Of a stretch of DNA of 64,000 bases, positions 35,883-44,743 are shown piece by piece. The first letter of the stretch is position 1. Each line of letters begins with the position of its first letter. The position numbers and the translations under genes are program-made. The stretch comes from Streptomyces sp. NBC_00775 (GTDB lineage Bacteria > Actinomycetota > Actinomycetes > Streptomycetales > Streptomycetaceae): assembly GCF_036347135.1 (NCBI RefSeq), contig NZ_CP108938.1, positions 5,456,001 to 5,520,000 of the forward strand, in the 5' to 3' direction. The notes below the pieces were generated by a model that saw nothing but the letters and a program-made list of their open reading frames with translations, was not told the origin of the DNA and did no database searches.

Positions 35883-36004
35883 CCGGCGTCGAGCCAGGTG
35901 TGGGGCCAGGGCCGTCCCCGCACCGACTCGACCCTGCATCACCCGCACTCGATCCGACACCACCCGCACTCGACTCAGCACGCCCCCACAAGGAGACACC
36001 CCTC

Positions 36005-36424
36005 ATGAGCACCACCGCCGTCGCCCCGCTGACCATCGAGGACGCCGAAGTCCTCGTCACCGCGGCCCGCCGCGCCGCCGAAGCCTCCGGAGTCAGGGTC
36101 AGCGTCACCGTCCTCGACGCGGGCGGTCATCTGCTCGCTTTCCGGCGCGACGACCAGGCCGTCCTGATCTCAGGTGAGACGAGCACGCGCAAGGCCTACA
36201 CAGCGCTGCAGCTGGACTCCGCCACCGCCGACCTCGTCGACGCGGTCCAGCCCGGCGGCCTCTTCCACACCTTGCCCACCGCGCTCGACCGGCCCCTGCT
36301 GTTCATCGCGGGCGGCGTACCGGTCCACCGCGACGGCCGCCTGATCGGCGCGATCGGTGTCGGTGGCGGCATGCCGGATCAGGACCACGGCTTTGCCGTC
36401 GCAGCCGTCGAGTCGCTCTCCTGA
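36005..36424 (+). CDS. GlcG/HbpS-type haem-degrading family protein
   Basis: A 139-residue protein of the GlcG/HbpS family (DUF336), with LTIEDAEVLVTAARRAAEASG, VTVLDAGGHLLAFRRDD, GGVPVHRDGRLIGAIGVGGG and a C-terminal helix. Some members bind haem or cobalamin and form octamers; no signal peptide is present here, so it is likely cytoplasmic. ATG 36005 has AAGGAGA upstream. It follows the MFS gene by 122 bases, perhaps in the same transcript, and ends at a strong terminator. Confidence 0.85.
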   Translation: MSTTAVAPLTIEDAEVLVTAARRAAEASGVRVSVTVLDAGGHLLAFRRDDQAVLISGETSTRKAYTALQLDSATADLVDAVQPGGLFHTLPTALDRPLLFIAGGVPVHRDGRLIGAIGVGGGMPDQDHGFAVAAVESLS

Positions 36425-36457
36425 CGTATGTGAGCACAGAAGTCGTACGTGAGTAGA

Positions 36458-36499
36458 GAGGTGTCGGTCCCCCAGCGTCCTATGGGGGACCGACACCTC
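36458..36499 (+). terminator. Terminator after the GlcG-like gene
   Basis: A 17-bp perfect stem (GAGGTGTCGGTCCCCCA and its complement at 36483-36499) with an 8-base loop is followed by CTTTTGGGTTT. Confidence 0.9.
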
Positions 36500-36554
36500 C
36501 TTTTGGGTTTCTCGGTGCCGCGCCCCGAAGCCGGCCTGATCCGAAAGAAGGGCC

Positions 36555-37442
36555 CTAAGCTGCCGCCACCGTCAGTGGAGCGAAGCGTCGCGTCCAGTCC
36601 CCAGGCAGCTCCGAGATCCCGTACGTCATGACCGAGTTGAAGCTGATGGACGCCAGTCCGCGCTCCTTCAGCCACGACAGCAGCTCTTCGTGCCGTACGT
36701 CGATGTCGGTGCGCAGAGGGCGATCGGTGTGGGCGGCCAGCGAGGTGATGAGTGCCTTCGCGGTCTCCGTGTCGCGGGCGATCAGCGGACCCACGACATG
36801 GTTGTTCATATTGGGCCAGGCGGATGCGTACCCGATGATCCGGCCGTTCTCCTCGGCGACGCGCAGCTGGTCGGAGAAGGCGGGCAGCCGCGCGATCATG
36901 TGGGTGCGATCAGACCCGAAGATCTCCTCGTCGAGGCGGAGGATGGCGGTGAGGTCCTCGGCCGTGGCCGGGCGCGTGAAGACCTCGGGTTCCGGCCTGC
37001 CGGGGACGAAGTGTCCACGGACCATCTCGGCGCGGCCGGTGACCTTGAAACCCAGTTCCTCGTAGAGCGGGCGGCCGTACGCCGTCGCATGCAGGGTCAG
37101 CGGGGTGGTGCCCATCTCCGCGACCACATGCCGCATCAGTCGACGGCCGACGCCTTGGCGGGCATGCCTCTCGGCGACGAGCACCATGCCGATCGCACTC
37201 AGATCAGGGCACTCCCGCGGTCCGTACTCGGTCACGACGCAGGCGGTGACGAGGCCGCCTTCGGGGTCATCGATGCCGTAACCGGTTCCCGCCGTGAGGA
37301 GAAGACCCCACTTGTGCTCCTCGCGGGGCCAGCCCCGGTCCTCGGACAAGTCGGCGCAGGCGGTGAGATCGCGAGGCGTCAGACGACGGATGGGCAGAGC
37401 GGCGAGGGAAGGTGTCGACACGCAGGTCAGGCTGTCTGACAC
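36555..37442 (-). CDS. Two-domain GNAT acetyltransferase
   Basis: A 295-residue protein in this frame with a GNAT fold in the first half (LPIRRLTPRDLTACADLSED, acetyl-CoA motif VAERHARQGVGRRLMRHVV) and a degenerate second GNAT half (FTRPATAEDLTAILRLDEEIFG). The start is uncertain. GTG 37442 is placed just before the conserved N-terminus. ATG 37493 would add 17 residues, and the frame is open back into the parS at 37526. The substrate is unknown. Confidence 0.75.
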   Translation of the reverse strand: MSDSLTCVSTPSLAALPIRRLTPRDLTACADLSEDRGWPREEHKWGLLLTAGTGYGIDDPEGGLVTACVVTEYGPRECPDLSAIGMVLVAERHARQGVGRRLMRHVVAEMGTTPLTLHATAYGRPLYEELGFKVTGRAEMVRGHFVPGRPEPEVFTRPATAEDLTAILRLDEEIFGSDRTHMIARLPAFSDQLRVAEENGRIIGYASAWPNMNNHVVGPLIARDTETAKALITSLAAHTDRPLRTDIDVRHEELLSWLKERGLASISFNSVMTYGISELPGDWTRRFAPLTVAAA

Positions 37443-37525
37443 CCACCCCTGACGTCCACCCGTTTGCGGGCACACGTACGCGCTTTTGGCCATGTCGTGC
37501 ACAACCGCACAGCGCGCGGACAGAT

Positions 37526-37539
37526 GTTTCACGTGAAAC
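37526..37539. promoter_or_regulatory. parS site 12
   Basis: A perfect GTTTCACGTGAAAC between the divergent GNAT and HAD genes. Confidence 0.92.
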
Positions 37540-37629
37540 GGCGCGATCAACAGCTCGGCTCGCCAGCGAACGGATCAATGGCTGGGCTTGCCGGTGGAGG
37601 GACAGCTCACACCGCTAACCTCGGCCGAC

Positions 37630-38262
37630 ATGGCACGACTTCATCTCTTCGATCTCGACGGGACGTTGCTGCACGGGAGCACCGCACCGGTGGAGATCTC
37701 GCGGCAGCTCGGACGGGAAGCCGAGACCGTGGCACTCGATCAGGCGATCTCCGAGGGGCGCATAGGCCCTCCGGAGTACGCGACACAGGTGCATGCCCTG
37801 TGGACGGAGCTCACCGAGGCGCATGTGACGGCGGCTTTCGAGGGAGCGCCCTGGCTGTCCGGCATCGAGGATGTCTGGGCGGAGATCCGGGGGAACGGTG
37901 ACTACTGCGCCGTTGTCTCGCTCTCGCCCTCCTTCTTCGTGGAACGGCTGACGGCGTGGGGAGCGCACGCGGCATACGGCTCACGGTTTCCCGCCGTGCC
38001 GTTCACCGAGCCGGTCGACCCGGCGGGGATTCTCAGCAGCGCGGCCAAGGTGCAGATCGTCGACCGGCTCTGTGAAGAGTTCGGGGTGGGCCGGGCCGAC
38101 TGCGTGGCCTACGGCGACTCATTGTCGGACAGGGACCTGTTCGGTGCCGTGCCGGTATCCGTCGCGGTCAATGCGGATCGACATCTGGCGGGCCTCGCCA
38201 CCCACTCCTACGTGGGACGGGATCTGTGGGATGCCTATGAATTGGTCCGTCGGGCCCGTTAA
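37630..38262 (+). CDS. HAD-superfamily hydrolase (SerB-like)
   Basis: A 210-residue hydrolase. Motif I, DLDGTLL, is at residues 7-13 with nucleophile Asp7. The motif II serine is in VVSLSPSF and the motif III/IV region is VAYGDSLSDRDLF. The layout matches HAD-IB phosphatases related to phosphoserine phosphatase. A physiological substrate cannot be assigned. The ATG at 37630 gives the standard N-terminus. Confidence 0.85.
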   Translation: MARLHLFDLDGTLLHGSTAPVEISRQLGREAETVALDQAISEGRIGPPEYATQVHALWTELTEAHVTAAFEGAPWLSGIEDVWAEIRGNGDYCAVVSLSPSFFVERLTAWGAHAAYGSRFPAVPFTEPVDPAGILSSAAKVQIVDRLCEEFGVGRADCVAYGDSLSDRDLFGAVPVSVAVNADRHLAGLATHSYVGRDLWDAYELVRRAR

Positions 38263-38682
38263 TTGAGGCAATTGATGTATCGGCTCCCGCCAATTCATGG
38301 TGGCGGAAGCGGGGACTTGTGTATGGAGCGGCTGCCGGTATGGTCGAGTCCGGTTCGCGTCCACCGAGATGTACGCACGTCTCGTGGGGGCACGAACGCA
38401 GGCCAATGCAGCCTAACGGGACGGAGAGATCGAAGACTCGCATTTTCCGTTATGCGGCCGGGTGTTGACTCGGGGTGGGATGCTGCGGTGAGGGTACTGC
38501 GGCCAATGTCACATTCTCGCCTTACTTGTCCGTACGGAGCGGGAATCCGGGTTCAATGTGGCCGCATTGGGCGACGGGGACTGAACCGGGAAAGAAAGCA
38601 AGCCGTCTGCGGGGGAAAGCAGGCATCTTCCGACCACGGAAGTGCGCAGACCGACCGAAAGATGTTCGAGGCGAGGCACACC
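38263..38682. other. Long leader region upstream of the flavohemoprotein gene
   Basis: A 420-base region in the same reading frame as the next gene but without coding character; it has several AT-richer patches. TTGACT at 38465-38470 could be a -35 element. I see no riboswitch or clear operator, and the stretch was not assigned to a gene. Confidence 0.5.
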
Positions 38683-40380
38683 ATGGACGCTCCGACCACC
38701 ACGTCGGCCGACAACGGCACTTCCGGCGGCAACGGAGGGGGCGGCTGGTTCACGCCGCGCAAGGAGCCGGCGCCTTCCGGCGGGGAGCAGGGGGCAGCCG
38801 GCGGCCGTCGACTCGCCGCAATGCGTCCGGTCGGCCGACCCACCACGGGACAGGGAACGCCTGGACAGGGAACGTCGGCGCAGGAAACGCCAGAGCGGGA
38901 AACAGCGGCGCAGGAACGAATATCCTCGGCCGTGCAAGCGTCACCCGCGCCGGACGAGGCCGCGCCGACGCACCGACAGGCAGCACCGACCGCGACGCGG
39001 CCCCAGGAAGCAGAACCGACTGCGATGCGGCCTTACGAGGCGGCACCGACTGAGATGCGCCCCCGTCAGCCGTCACAGCCCGAGGCGCCGCGCCCTGAGC
39101 CGGAGTCCGCCCACGGCGCCCATGGCGCTCACAACGCCCACGAAGCCGTACGACCGCAGTCGGGCCCCGCGCAGCCCGGACACGGCGCTCCGCAGCCTGA
39201 TCCCACTCCGGAGCCGCGTGTGCCCGTCCAGAGGCCCGCCCCCGAGGCGGCCCCCGCTCCGAAGGCGTCCCCCGACGCCGTGCTGATCCGCCGGACCATG
39301 GCCGAGGTCGGCCCCGTCGCCGACAAGGTCACCTCGTACTTCTACGCGCTGCTCTTCGTGCGCCACCCGGAACTGCGCTCGCTGTTCCCCGCCGCGATGG
39401 ACACCCAGCGGGACCGGCTGCTCAAGGCGCTGCTGACCGCCGCCGAGCACATCGACAACACCGAGGTCCTCGTCGCGTATCTGCAGAACCTCGGCCGTGG
39501 ACACCGCAAGTACGGCACCCGGCCCGAGCACTACCCGGCTGTCGGCGAGTGCCTCATCGGTTCGCTCAGCCGGTTCGCCTCGGCGATCTGGGAGCCCGAG
39601 ATGGAGGCGGCCTGGGTGCGTGCGTACACGACGATCTCCCAGGTCATGATCGACGCGGCGGCCGTGGACGAACTGCGTGCCCCGGCCTGGTGGTACGCCG
39701 AGGTGGTCTCGCACGATCTCAGGACCCCGGACGTCGCCGTCGTCACGGTTCGCCCCGACCAGCCGTACCCCTTCCTCGCCGGGCAGTACACAAGCCTGGA
39801 GACGCCGTGGTGGCCGCGGATCTGGCGGCACTACTCGTTCGCCTCGGCGCCCCGCTCCGACGGACTGCTGGCGTTCCATGTGAAGGCGGTTCCGGCGGGC
39901 TGGGTGTCCAACGCGCTGGTGCACCGCGCCCGGCCCGGCGACATCATCCGGCTCGGCCCGCCGGCCGGCTCGATGACTGTCGACCACACCACCGACAGCG
40001 GACTGCTCTGTCTGGGCGGCGGCACCGGCATAGCGCCCATCAAGGCCCTGGTCGAGGATGTCGCCGAGCACGGAGAGCGCCGCCCGGTCGAGGTCTTCTA
40101 CGGGGCCCGCACCGATCACGACCTGTACGACATCGACACGATGCTGCGCCTCCAGCAGAGCCACCCCTGGCTCGCGGTACGCCCGGTCGTCGACCAGCAG
40201 GCTCATCTCCAGCTGCCGGACGTCGTACGCGAGTACGGGCCGTGGAACGAGTACGACGCCTATCTCTCGGGTCCGCCCGGAATGATCCGCAGCGGTGTGG
40301 ACGCGCTGAGGGACATCGGCATCCCGTCGGATCGCATACGCCACGACTCCGTCGAGGAACTCGTCGCGGCCGGGGACTGA
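38683..40380 (+). CDS. Flavohemoprotein with a long disordered N-terminus
   Basis: A 565-residue protein. About 195 residues of Pro/Ala/Thr/Gln-rich sequence precede a globin domain (residues about 200-330), with the B10 Tyr region YFYALLF and the proximal His region GHRKYGTRPEHY. A ferredoxin-reductase FAD domain (RHYSFASAP) and an NAD domain (LGGGTGIAPIKAL near 444) follow. Such proteins detoxify nitric oxide by dioxygenation or act as globin-coupled reductases. The tail includes repeats built on QxAPTxxRP and GTPGQGT and is unusual compared with the roughly 400-residue Hmp enzymes. ATG 38683 is chosen. An ATG 21 bases upstream is weaker. Confidence 0.85.
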   Translation: MDAPTTTSADNGTSGGNGGGGWFTPRKEPAPSGGEQGAAGGRRLAAMRPVGRPTTGQGTPGQGTSAQETPERETAAQERISSAVQASPAPDEAAPTHRQAAPTATRPQEAEPTAMRPYEAAPTEMRPRQPSQPEAPRPEPESAHGAHGAHNAHEAVRPQSGPAQPGHGAPQPDPTPEPRVPVQRPAPEAAPAPKASPDAVLIRRTMAEVGPVADKVTSYFYALLFVRHPELRSLFPAAMDTQRDRLLKALLTAAEHIDNTEVLVAYLQNLGRGHRKYGTRPEHYPAVGECLIGSLSRFASAIWEPEMEAAWVRAYTTISQVMIDAAAVDELRAPAWWYAEVVSHDLRTPDVAVVTVRPDQPYPFLAGQYTSLETPWWPRIWRHYSFASAPRSDGLLAFHVKAVPAGWVSNALVHRARPGDIIRLGPPAGSMTVDHTTDSGLLCLGGGTGIAPIKALVEDVAEHGERRPVEVFYGARTDHDLYDIDTMLRLQQSHPWLAVRPVVDQQAHLQLPDVVREYGPWNEYDAYLSGPPGMIRSGVDALRDIGIPSDRIRHDSVEELVAAGD

Positions 40381-40414
40381 GCAAGGCCCCAGAGGGCCCT
40401 CCCCGCGCCGTACG

Positions 40415-40897
40415 TCAGCCCAGGTCAGGCGCGTGCATCGCCCGTACGCCCTCGATGTTCCCGTCGAGGTAGTGCCGCAGGGACAGCGGTACGAGGTGGA
40501 CGGAGGCGATCCCGACGCGGGTGAAGGGCACACGGACGATTTCGTACTCGCCGCACGGCTCGTCGATCTCGGGGCCGTGGCGCTGGGCCGGATCCATGGA
40601 CTCCAGACGGCAGACGAAGAAGTGCTGCACCTTCACGCCGGTCGCGCCGCCGTCGTCGCCGATGTGCTCGACGGTGTCGACGAAGCAGGGCACCACATCG
40701 GTGATCTTGGCGCCGAGCTCTTCATGCACCTCACGGTGGAGTGCGTCGACGACAGTCGTGTCCTCCGGTTCGACCCCGCCACCCGGTGTGAGCCAGTAGG
40801 GATCGACGCCGGGCTTGGTGCGTTTGATGAGAATCAGGTCGTCGCCATCGAGCAGGATGGCGCGGGCGGTGCGCTTGACCACGGGTCGGACGGTCAT
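40415..40897 (-). CDS. Nudix hydrolase
   Basis: A 160-residue Nudix protein. The box GGGVEPEDTTVVDALHREVHEELGA (split as GGGVEPEDTTVVDALHREV and HEELGA) is near residues 40-63 and keeps the REXXEE metal ligands. It hydrolyses a nucleoside diphosphate linked to another group; the substrate is not predictable. It converges with the flavohemoprotein gene, and a near-parS sequence lies just upstream of its start. Confidence 0.88.
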   Translation of the reverse strand: MTVRPVVKRTARAILLDGDDLILIKRTKPGVDPYWLTPGGGVEPEDTTVVDALHREVHEELGAKITDVVPCFVDTVEHIGDDGGATGVKVQHFFVCRLESMDPAQRHGPEIDEPCGEYEIVRVPFTRVGIASVHLVPLSLRHYLDGNIEGVRAMHAPDLG

Positions 40898-40918
40898 GGG
40901 AGAAATGTGGCCCGGCTG

Positions 40919-40932
40919 GTTCCACGTGAAAC
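40919..40932. promoter_or_regulatory. parS-like site (one mismatch)
   Basis: GTTCCACGTGAAAC differs from parS at position 4 (C for T). It lies between the LysR and Nudix genes, 22 bases upstream of the Nudix start. Confidence 0.6.
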
Positions 40933-40964
40933 ATCGTGGAGCCCTGAGACCTTCAGGAGGGCCC

Positions 40965-41870
40965 TCAGCTCCAGTCGACCGCCGCCCTCAGCAGCCACTC
41001 ATGCGCCCGCGCGATGTGCGGCATCGCCAGCGTTCCGGTGCGGACCACCAGAAAGTACGTACGCAACGGAGGGACCGCCGGGTCGAGGAGTGCCACGACG
41101 TCGCCGCGCTCCAGTGCGGCGGCGCAGAGATACCGGGGTAGTACGGCGATGCCGGCGCCCGCGGTGGCGCAGGCGAGGACCGCGCGCAGATCGGGGACGA
41201 CGACGGTGCCCGCGGCAGCCGGGCGGGAGTCGAAGACGGAGGCCCAGTAGCGGGCGACGAGCGGCAGCGACTCGTGCACCTCGACGACGGGGAAGTTCTC
41301 CAGGGCGTAGGCGCCCTTGCGGCGCAGCTTGCCGGGGCCGACGCAGGCGGCCCAGCGCGGGGCGGCGACCAGGACGTGCTCCTCGTCGCAGAGCGGAGTC
41401 GCGGTGAGCAGCGCACCGCGCGGACGGGCCGTCGTAATGGCCAGATCATGATGTCCGGCGGCGAGCCCCTCCAGCGTCTCCTCGGCGTTCCCGAAGGAGG
41501 CCCGCAGCGCGAAGCCCTGGCCGTCGTCGCCCGTCAGCTCCGTGAGCGCGGGCAGCGCCCGTTCCGCGGTGAACTCCGGCGGCCCGGCGAGATGCAGGGT
41601 GCGTATTGAGGAGTCCTCGTCGAGGCCGGTCTCGGCGATCTCCACCAGGGCGTCGAGATGCGGTGCGGCCTTGTGGGCGAGTTCGTCGCCGATGGTCGTC
41701 GGAGTCACCCCGCGGGCCTGGCGCAGAAACAGGGGCCGCCCCAACTGCCGCTCCAGTGTGCGGATCTGCGAGGTGACGGCCGGCTGCGAGAGTCCGAGCA
41801 GCGCGGCGGCGCGGGTGAAGGAACCGGCCCGGTGCACAGTCACAAAAGTGCGCAGCAAGGCCAAATCCAT
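40965..41870 (-). CDS. LysR-family transcriptional regulator
   Basis: A 301-residue LysR regulator. The N-terminal helix-turn-helix (FTRAAALLGLSQPAVTSQIRTLE, residues about 19-41) is followed by a periplasmic-binding-like effector domain. ATG 41870 has GGAGGGGAGGGG upstream. No divergent partner gene is present; the target may be elsewhere or its own operon. The effector is unknown. Confidence 0.92.
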   Translation of the reverse strand: MDLALLRTFVTVHRAGSFTRAAALLGLSQPAVTSQIRTLERQLGRPLFLRQARGVTPTTIGDELAHKAAPHLDALVEIAETGLDEDSSIRTLHLAGPPEFTAERALPALTELTGDDGQGFALRASFGNAEETLEGLAAGHHDLAITTARPRGALLTATPLCDEEHVLVAAPRWAACVGPGKLRRKGAYALENFPVVEVHESLPLVARYWASVFDSRPAAAGTVVVPDLRAVLACATAGAGIAVLPRYLCAAALERGDVVALLDPAVPPLRTYFLVVRTGTLAMPHIARAHEWLLRAAVDWS

Positions 41871-42005
41871 GGTGCCCCTCCCCTCCCAGCACCCCCGCGC
41901 GAGCCCTAACTATAAATAAGTCGATAGGTCTCTGTCGCTACTGTGATTGGACACTGACACAGAGTCAACTAGCCTTGTTCGCGCGGTTCTTCGCGCGCAG
42001 AACCG

Positions 42006-42044
42006 GGACGGTCCGAGCCACGAGGGGGGAGGCTCGGACCGTCC
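42006..42044 (-). terminator. Terminator after the Cys/Met lyase operon
   Basis: A 14-bp perfect stem (GGACGGTCCGAGCC / GGCTCGGACCGTCC) with an 11-base loop, downstream of the lyase gene on the minus strand. Confidence 0.75.
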
Positions 42045-42119
42045 GTTGTACGTAGCGAGGTACTAAACCCGCGGCCCGGAGGCGCGCAGCAGCGTACTCA
42101 CCGGTCGCTCAGGAACGGT

Positions 42120-43292
42120 TCACTCCGCGGATTCCTCGAGAGCGCGCAGAACGTCCGCCACCAGGTCCTCGGGATCCTCGGCGCCGGCCGAGAAACGGAT
42201 GAAGCCTTCCGGCACCGCGTCCCCGCCCCACCGGCCGCGCCGCTCGGCCGTGGACCGCACGCCGCCGAAGCTCGTCGCCTCGTCCACCAGCCGCAGCGCG
42301 TCGAGAAAACGGTCTGCACGCGCGCGCGTGGGCAGCGTGAAGGACACCACGCACCCGAAGCGCCGCATCTGCTGTGAAGCGATCTTGTGCGAGGGGTCGT
42401 CGGGCAGCCCCGGGTAGCGCAGCCCGGTCACCTCGGGCCGCTCCCGCAGCGCCTCGGCGATCACCAGGGCGTTGGCGGTCTGCCGGTCGGCGCGCAGCTG
42501 GAGTGTGGCCAGCGAGCGGTGCGCGAGCCAGGCCTCCATGGGGCCGGGGATCGCGCCGACGATCTTCCGCCAGCGTCGTACGGGAGCCATCAGAGCGGCG
42601 TCGCGGACGGTGACGTATCCCAGGAGAAGGTCGCCGTGCCCGGTGAGCATCTTGGTGCCGCTGGCCACGGAGAAGTCGGCGCCCAGCTCCAGCGGGCGCT
42701 GTCCGAGCGGGGTCGCCAGGGTGTTGTCGACGGCGACGAGGGTGCCCTGCGCGTGAGCCGCCGCGACGAGCCGTCGTACGTCGCACACGTCGAGGCCCGG
42801 GTTCGACGGCGTCTCGATCCACAGCAGCTTCGCGCCGTTGAGGACCTCCAGCTGGGCGTCGCCGCCGGTCGGGGCGGTGCGCACCTCGATGCCGTACGCG
42901 GTCAGTTGTTCGCGCACCAGCGGTAGCACCTGATAGCCGTCGTCGGGCAGGACCACGACGTCGCCGGCGCGCAGCTGGGAGAAGAGCACCGCCGAGATGG
43001 CGGCCATGCCGGAAGGGAAGGCGAGCGTTTCGACGCCGTCCTGTCCGGGGGCCTCCAGCTCGCCTATGGCGCGCTCCAGGAGCGTCCACGTCGGGTTCTC
43101 GTCACGGCCGTAGGTGTACGGGCCGGTGGGCTCGCCGGGCAGGTGGTAGTGCGCGGCGAAGGCCGGGCCCGGGAGCGTCGGTTCGTACTTGACGGGTTCG
43201 GGCAGTCCGGCCCGAACCGCGCGCGTGCCGTCGCCCTGCCCTGCCGCGCGCGTGCCGTCACCGCTGGCCGTAACGGAATCTCCTGACGTCAT
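42120..43292 (-). CDS. Cystathionine gamma-lyase-like PLP enzyme
   Basis: A 390-residue member of the Cys/Met metabolism family. The YTYGRDENPTW segment and FPSGMAAIS loop bind PLP phosphate, WIETPSNPGLDV and VDNTLATPL line the site, and the PLP lysine is in SGTKMLTGH. The reaction is probably cleavage of cystathionine or a related thioether, but gamma-synthase activity is not excluded. The N-terminal 25 residues contain a short repeat (GDGTRA). The start overlaps the ptpA stop by four bases, so both are translated together. Confidence 0.85.
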   Translation of the reverse strand: MTSGDSVTASGDGTRAAGQGDGTRAVRAGLPEPVKYEPTLPGPAFAAHYHLPGEPTGPYTYGRDENPTWTLLERAIGELEAPGQDGVETLAFPSGMAAISAVLFSQLRAGDVVVLPDDGYQVLPLVREQLTAYGIEVRTAPTGGDAQLEVLNGAKLLWIETPSNPGLDVCDVRRLVAAAHAQGTLVAVDNTLATPLGQRPLELGADFSVASGTKMLTGHGDLLLGYVTVRDAALMAPVRRWRKIVGAIPGPMEAWLAHRSLATLQLRADRQTANALVIAEALRERPEVTGLRYPGLPDDPSHKIASQQMRRFGCVVSFTLPTRARADRFLDALRLVDEATSFGGVRSTAERRGRWGGDAVPEGFIRFSAGAEDPEDLVADVLRALEESAE

Positions 43293-43780
43293 GCCGCCCG
43301 TCCCTCCACTCGCTCCTGTATCGCGGCGAGCAGTCCGGGGCTCGCCGCTTCCACCATCTCAAGACACTCTTCGAAGCCATCTATATGTCCGTAATACGGA
43401 TCGGGAACGTCCAGATCGTCGCCCGCGGCGGGGTCGTACGACCGCAGCAGCTTGACCTTGTCCGCGTCCTCGGCCGTGGGCGCGAGGCGGCGCAGGGCCT
43501 TGAGGTGGCCGGAGTCGAGGGCGATGACGAGGTCGAGGCGGGAGAACCACGAGGCCTGGAACTGCCGGGCCGCGTGGCTGCTCTCGTAGCCGCCGGCCTC
43601 CAGCACGGCGACGGTGCGCGAGTCGGCGCCGTCGCCTTCGTGCCAGCCGCCCGTGCCCGCGCTGTCGACCTCGACGAGGCCGTCGAGCCCGGCCTCTTCT
43701 ATGCGGGCGCGGAAGACGGACTCGGCCATCGGGGAGCGGCAGATGTTGCCGGTGCAGACGAAACAGACGCGATAGGGCAT
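43289..43780 (-). CDS. ptpA: Low-molecular-weight protein tyrosine phosphatase PtpA
   Basis: A 163-residue phosphatase. The P-loop CTGNICRS with the CX5R signature is at residues 9-16 and the general acid motif DPYYG is near residue 127. It removes phosphate from phosphotyrosine. In S. coelicolor the homologous PtpA affects antibiotic production when overexpressed. It overlaps the downstream lyase gene and follows the small membrane protein gene by 7 bases, forming one operon. Confidence 0.93.
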   Translation of the reverse strand: MPYRVCFVCTGNICRSPMAESVFRARIEEAGLDGLVEVDSAGTGGWHEGDGADSRTVAVLEAGGYESSHAARQFQASWFSRLDLVIALDSGHLKALRRLAPTAEDADKVKLLRSYDPAAGDDLDVPDPYYGHIDGFEECLEMVEAASPGLLAAIQERVEGRAA

Positions 43781-43787
43781 CGGGCAC

Positions 43788-44168
43788 TCAGTCCTTGCCG
43801 TCGGGCAGTACGACGTTGAGCGCCCAGGACACGACGGAGATGATCAGGCCGCCGACGACGGCGGTCCAGAAGCCCTCGACGTGGAAACTCAGATCGAGCT
43901 TGTCGGCCAGCCATGAGGTGAGCAGCAGCATCAGGGCGTTGACCACAAGGGTGATCAGGCCGAGCGTGAGGATGAAGAGCGGGAACGTCAGCACCTGCAC
44001 GATCGGCTTGACCAGGAAGTTGACCAGGCCGAAGACCAGCGCGACGAGCAGCAGCGTGCCGATCTTCTTGCCGGTGCTGCCGCCCGTCAGGGTGATCTTG
44101 TCGAGCAGCCACACGGCGACGGCCAGGGCCCCCGCGTTGGCGAGCGTCTTGACTACGAAATTCTTCAT
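43788..44168 (-). CDS. Four-helix membrane protein (phage-holin-like, YvlD type)
   Basis: A 126-residue membrane protein with four hydrophobic segments (LANAGALAVAVWLLD, IGTLLLVALVFGLVNFLV, VLTFPLFILTLGLITLVVNALML and FWTAVVGGLIISVVSWALN). It fits the phage-holin-IV / YvlD group of chromosomal membrane proteins of unknown function. The ATG at 44168 is chosen; the frame extends upstream across the divergent cupin start. First gene of the operon with ptpA. Confidence 0.8.
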   Translation of the reverse strand: MKNFVVKTLANAGALAVAVWLLDKITLTGGSTGKKIGTLLLVALVFGLVNFLVKPIVQVLTFPLFILTLGLITLVVNALMLLLTSWLADKLDLSFHVEGFWTAVVGGLIISVVSWALNVVLPDGKD

Positions 44169-44249
44169 GTGTCTGATCGTGGCAGAAGAGATCGACTGGC
44201 GACCATGGCTGTGGACAGGGCTTGTGGCGCACGAGAGCGGACGAGGGCG

Positions 44250-44567
44250 ATGAAGGCATTCCGGCTGGACGAACTGGAGGCGGAGCGCGCCGCCAACGAC
44301 GGTGCCTACCTGCAGTTTCTGCGCGAGCGGAACATGTCGGTCGGCCTTTACGCGCTCGACGCGGGCGAACTCGACTCGCAGAAGCCGCACCAGCAGGACG
44401 AGGTGTACTTCGTGGTGAGCGGGCGGGCCTCGATCACGGTCGGCCTGGAGACCACCCAGGTGGCGCGCGGCAGCGTCGTCTACGTGCCCGCGGGGGTCGC
44501 CCACAAGTTCCATCACATCACGGAGGACCTGAGGGTTCTGGTGGTGTTCTCTCCGCCGGAGAGCTGA
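44250..44567 (+). CDS. Small cupin-domain protein
   Basis: A 105-residue single cupin with the metal-binding motifs KPHQQDEVYFVVSGRASITVG and YVPAGVAHKFHHI. It could be a small dioxygenase, isomerase or sensor; the substrate is unknown. The ATG has GAGGG close upstream. It is divergent from the ptpA operon by 81 bases. Confidence 0.85.
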   Translation: MKAFRLDELEAERAANDGAYLQFLRERNMSVGLYALDAGELDSQKPHQQDEVYFVVSGRASITVGLETTQVARGSVVYVPAGVAHKFHHITEDLRVLVVFSPPES

Positions 44568-44580
44568 CCTCCGCCTCAGG

Positions 44581-44595
44581 GTTCCCTAGGGGAAC
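44581..44595. promoter_or_regulatory. GTTCCC palindrome
   Basis: GTTCCC-TAG-GGGAAC forms a 15-bp perfect inverted repeat just after the cupin stop. It might be an operator or a weak terminator. A related palindrome lies at 44998-45016. Confidence 0.4.
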
Positions 44596-44743
44596 GGTCA
44601 GGGGAGGACAAGGGGTGCGAGACCCCCGCTCGGCCCCCTCTCGGCTCTAGCATCGAGTGCAGGACATCAATGCACGACATCAGAGAACCCGGAATCAAGC
44701 CCCTGGACTTGGGGCACCGGGCGGAGAGGTAAGGACGAGGGCG

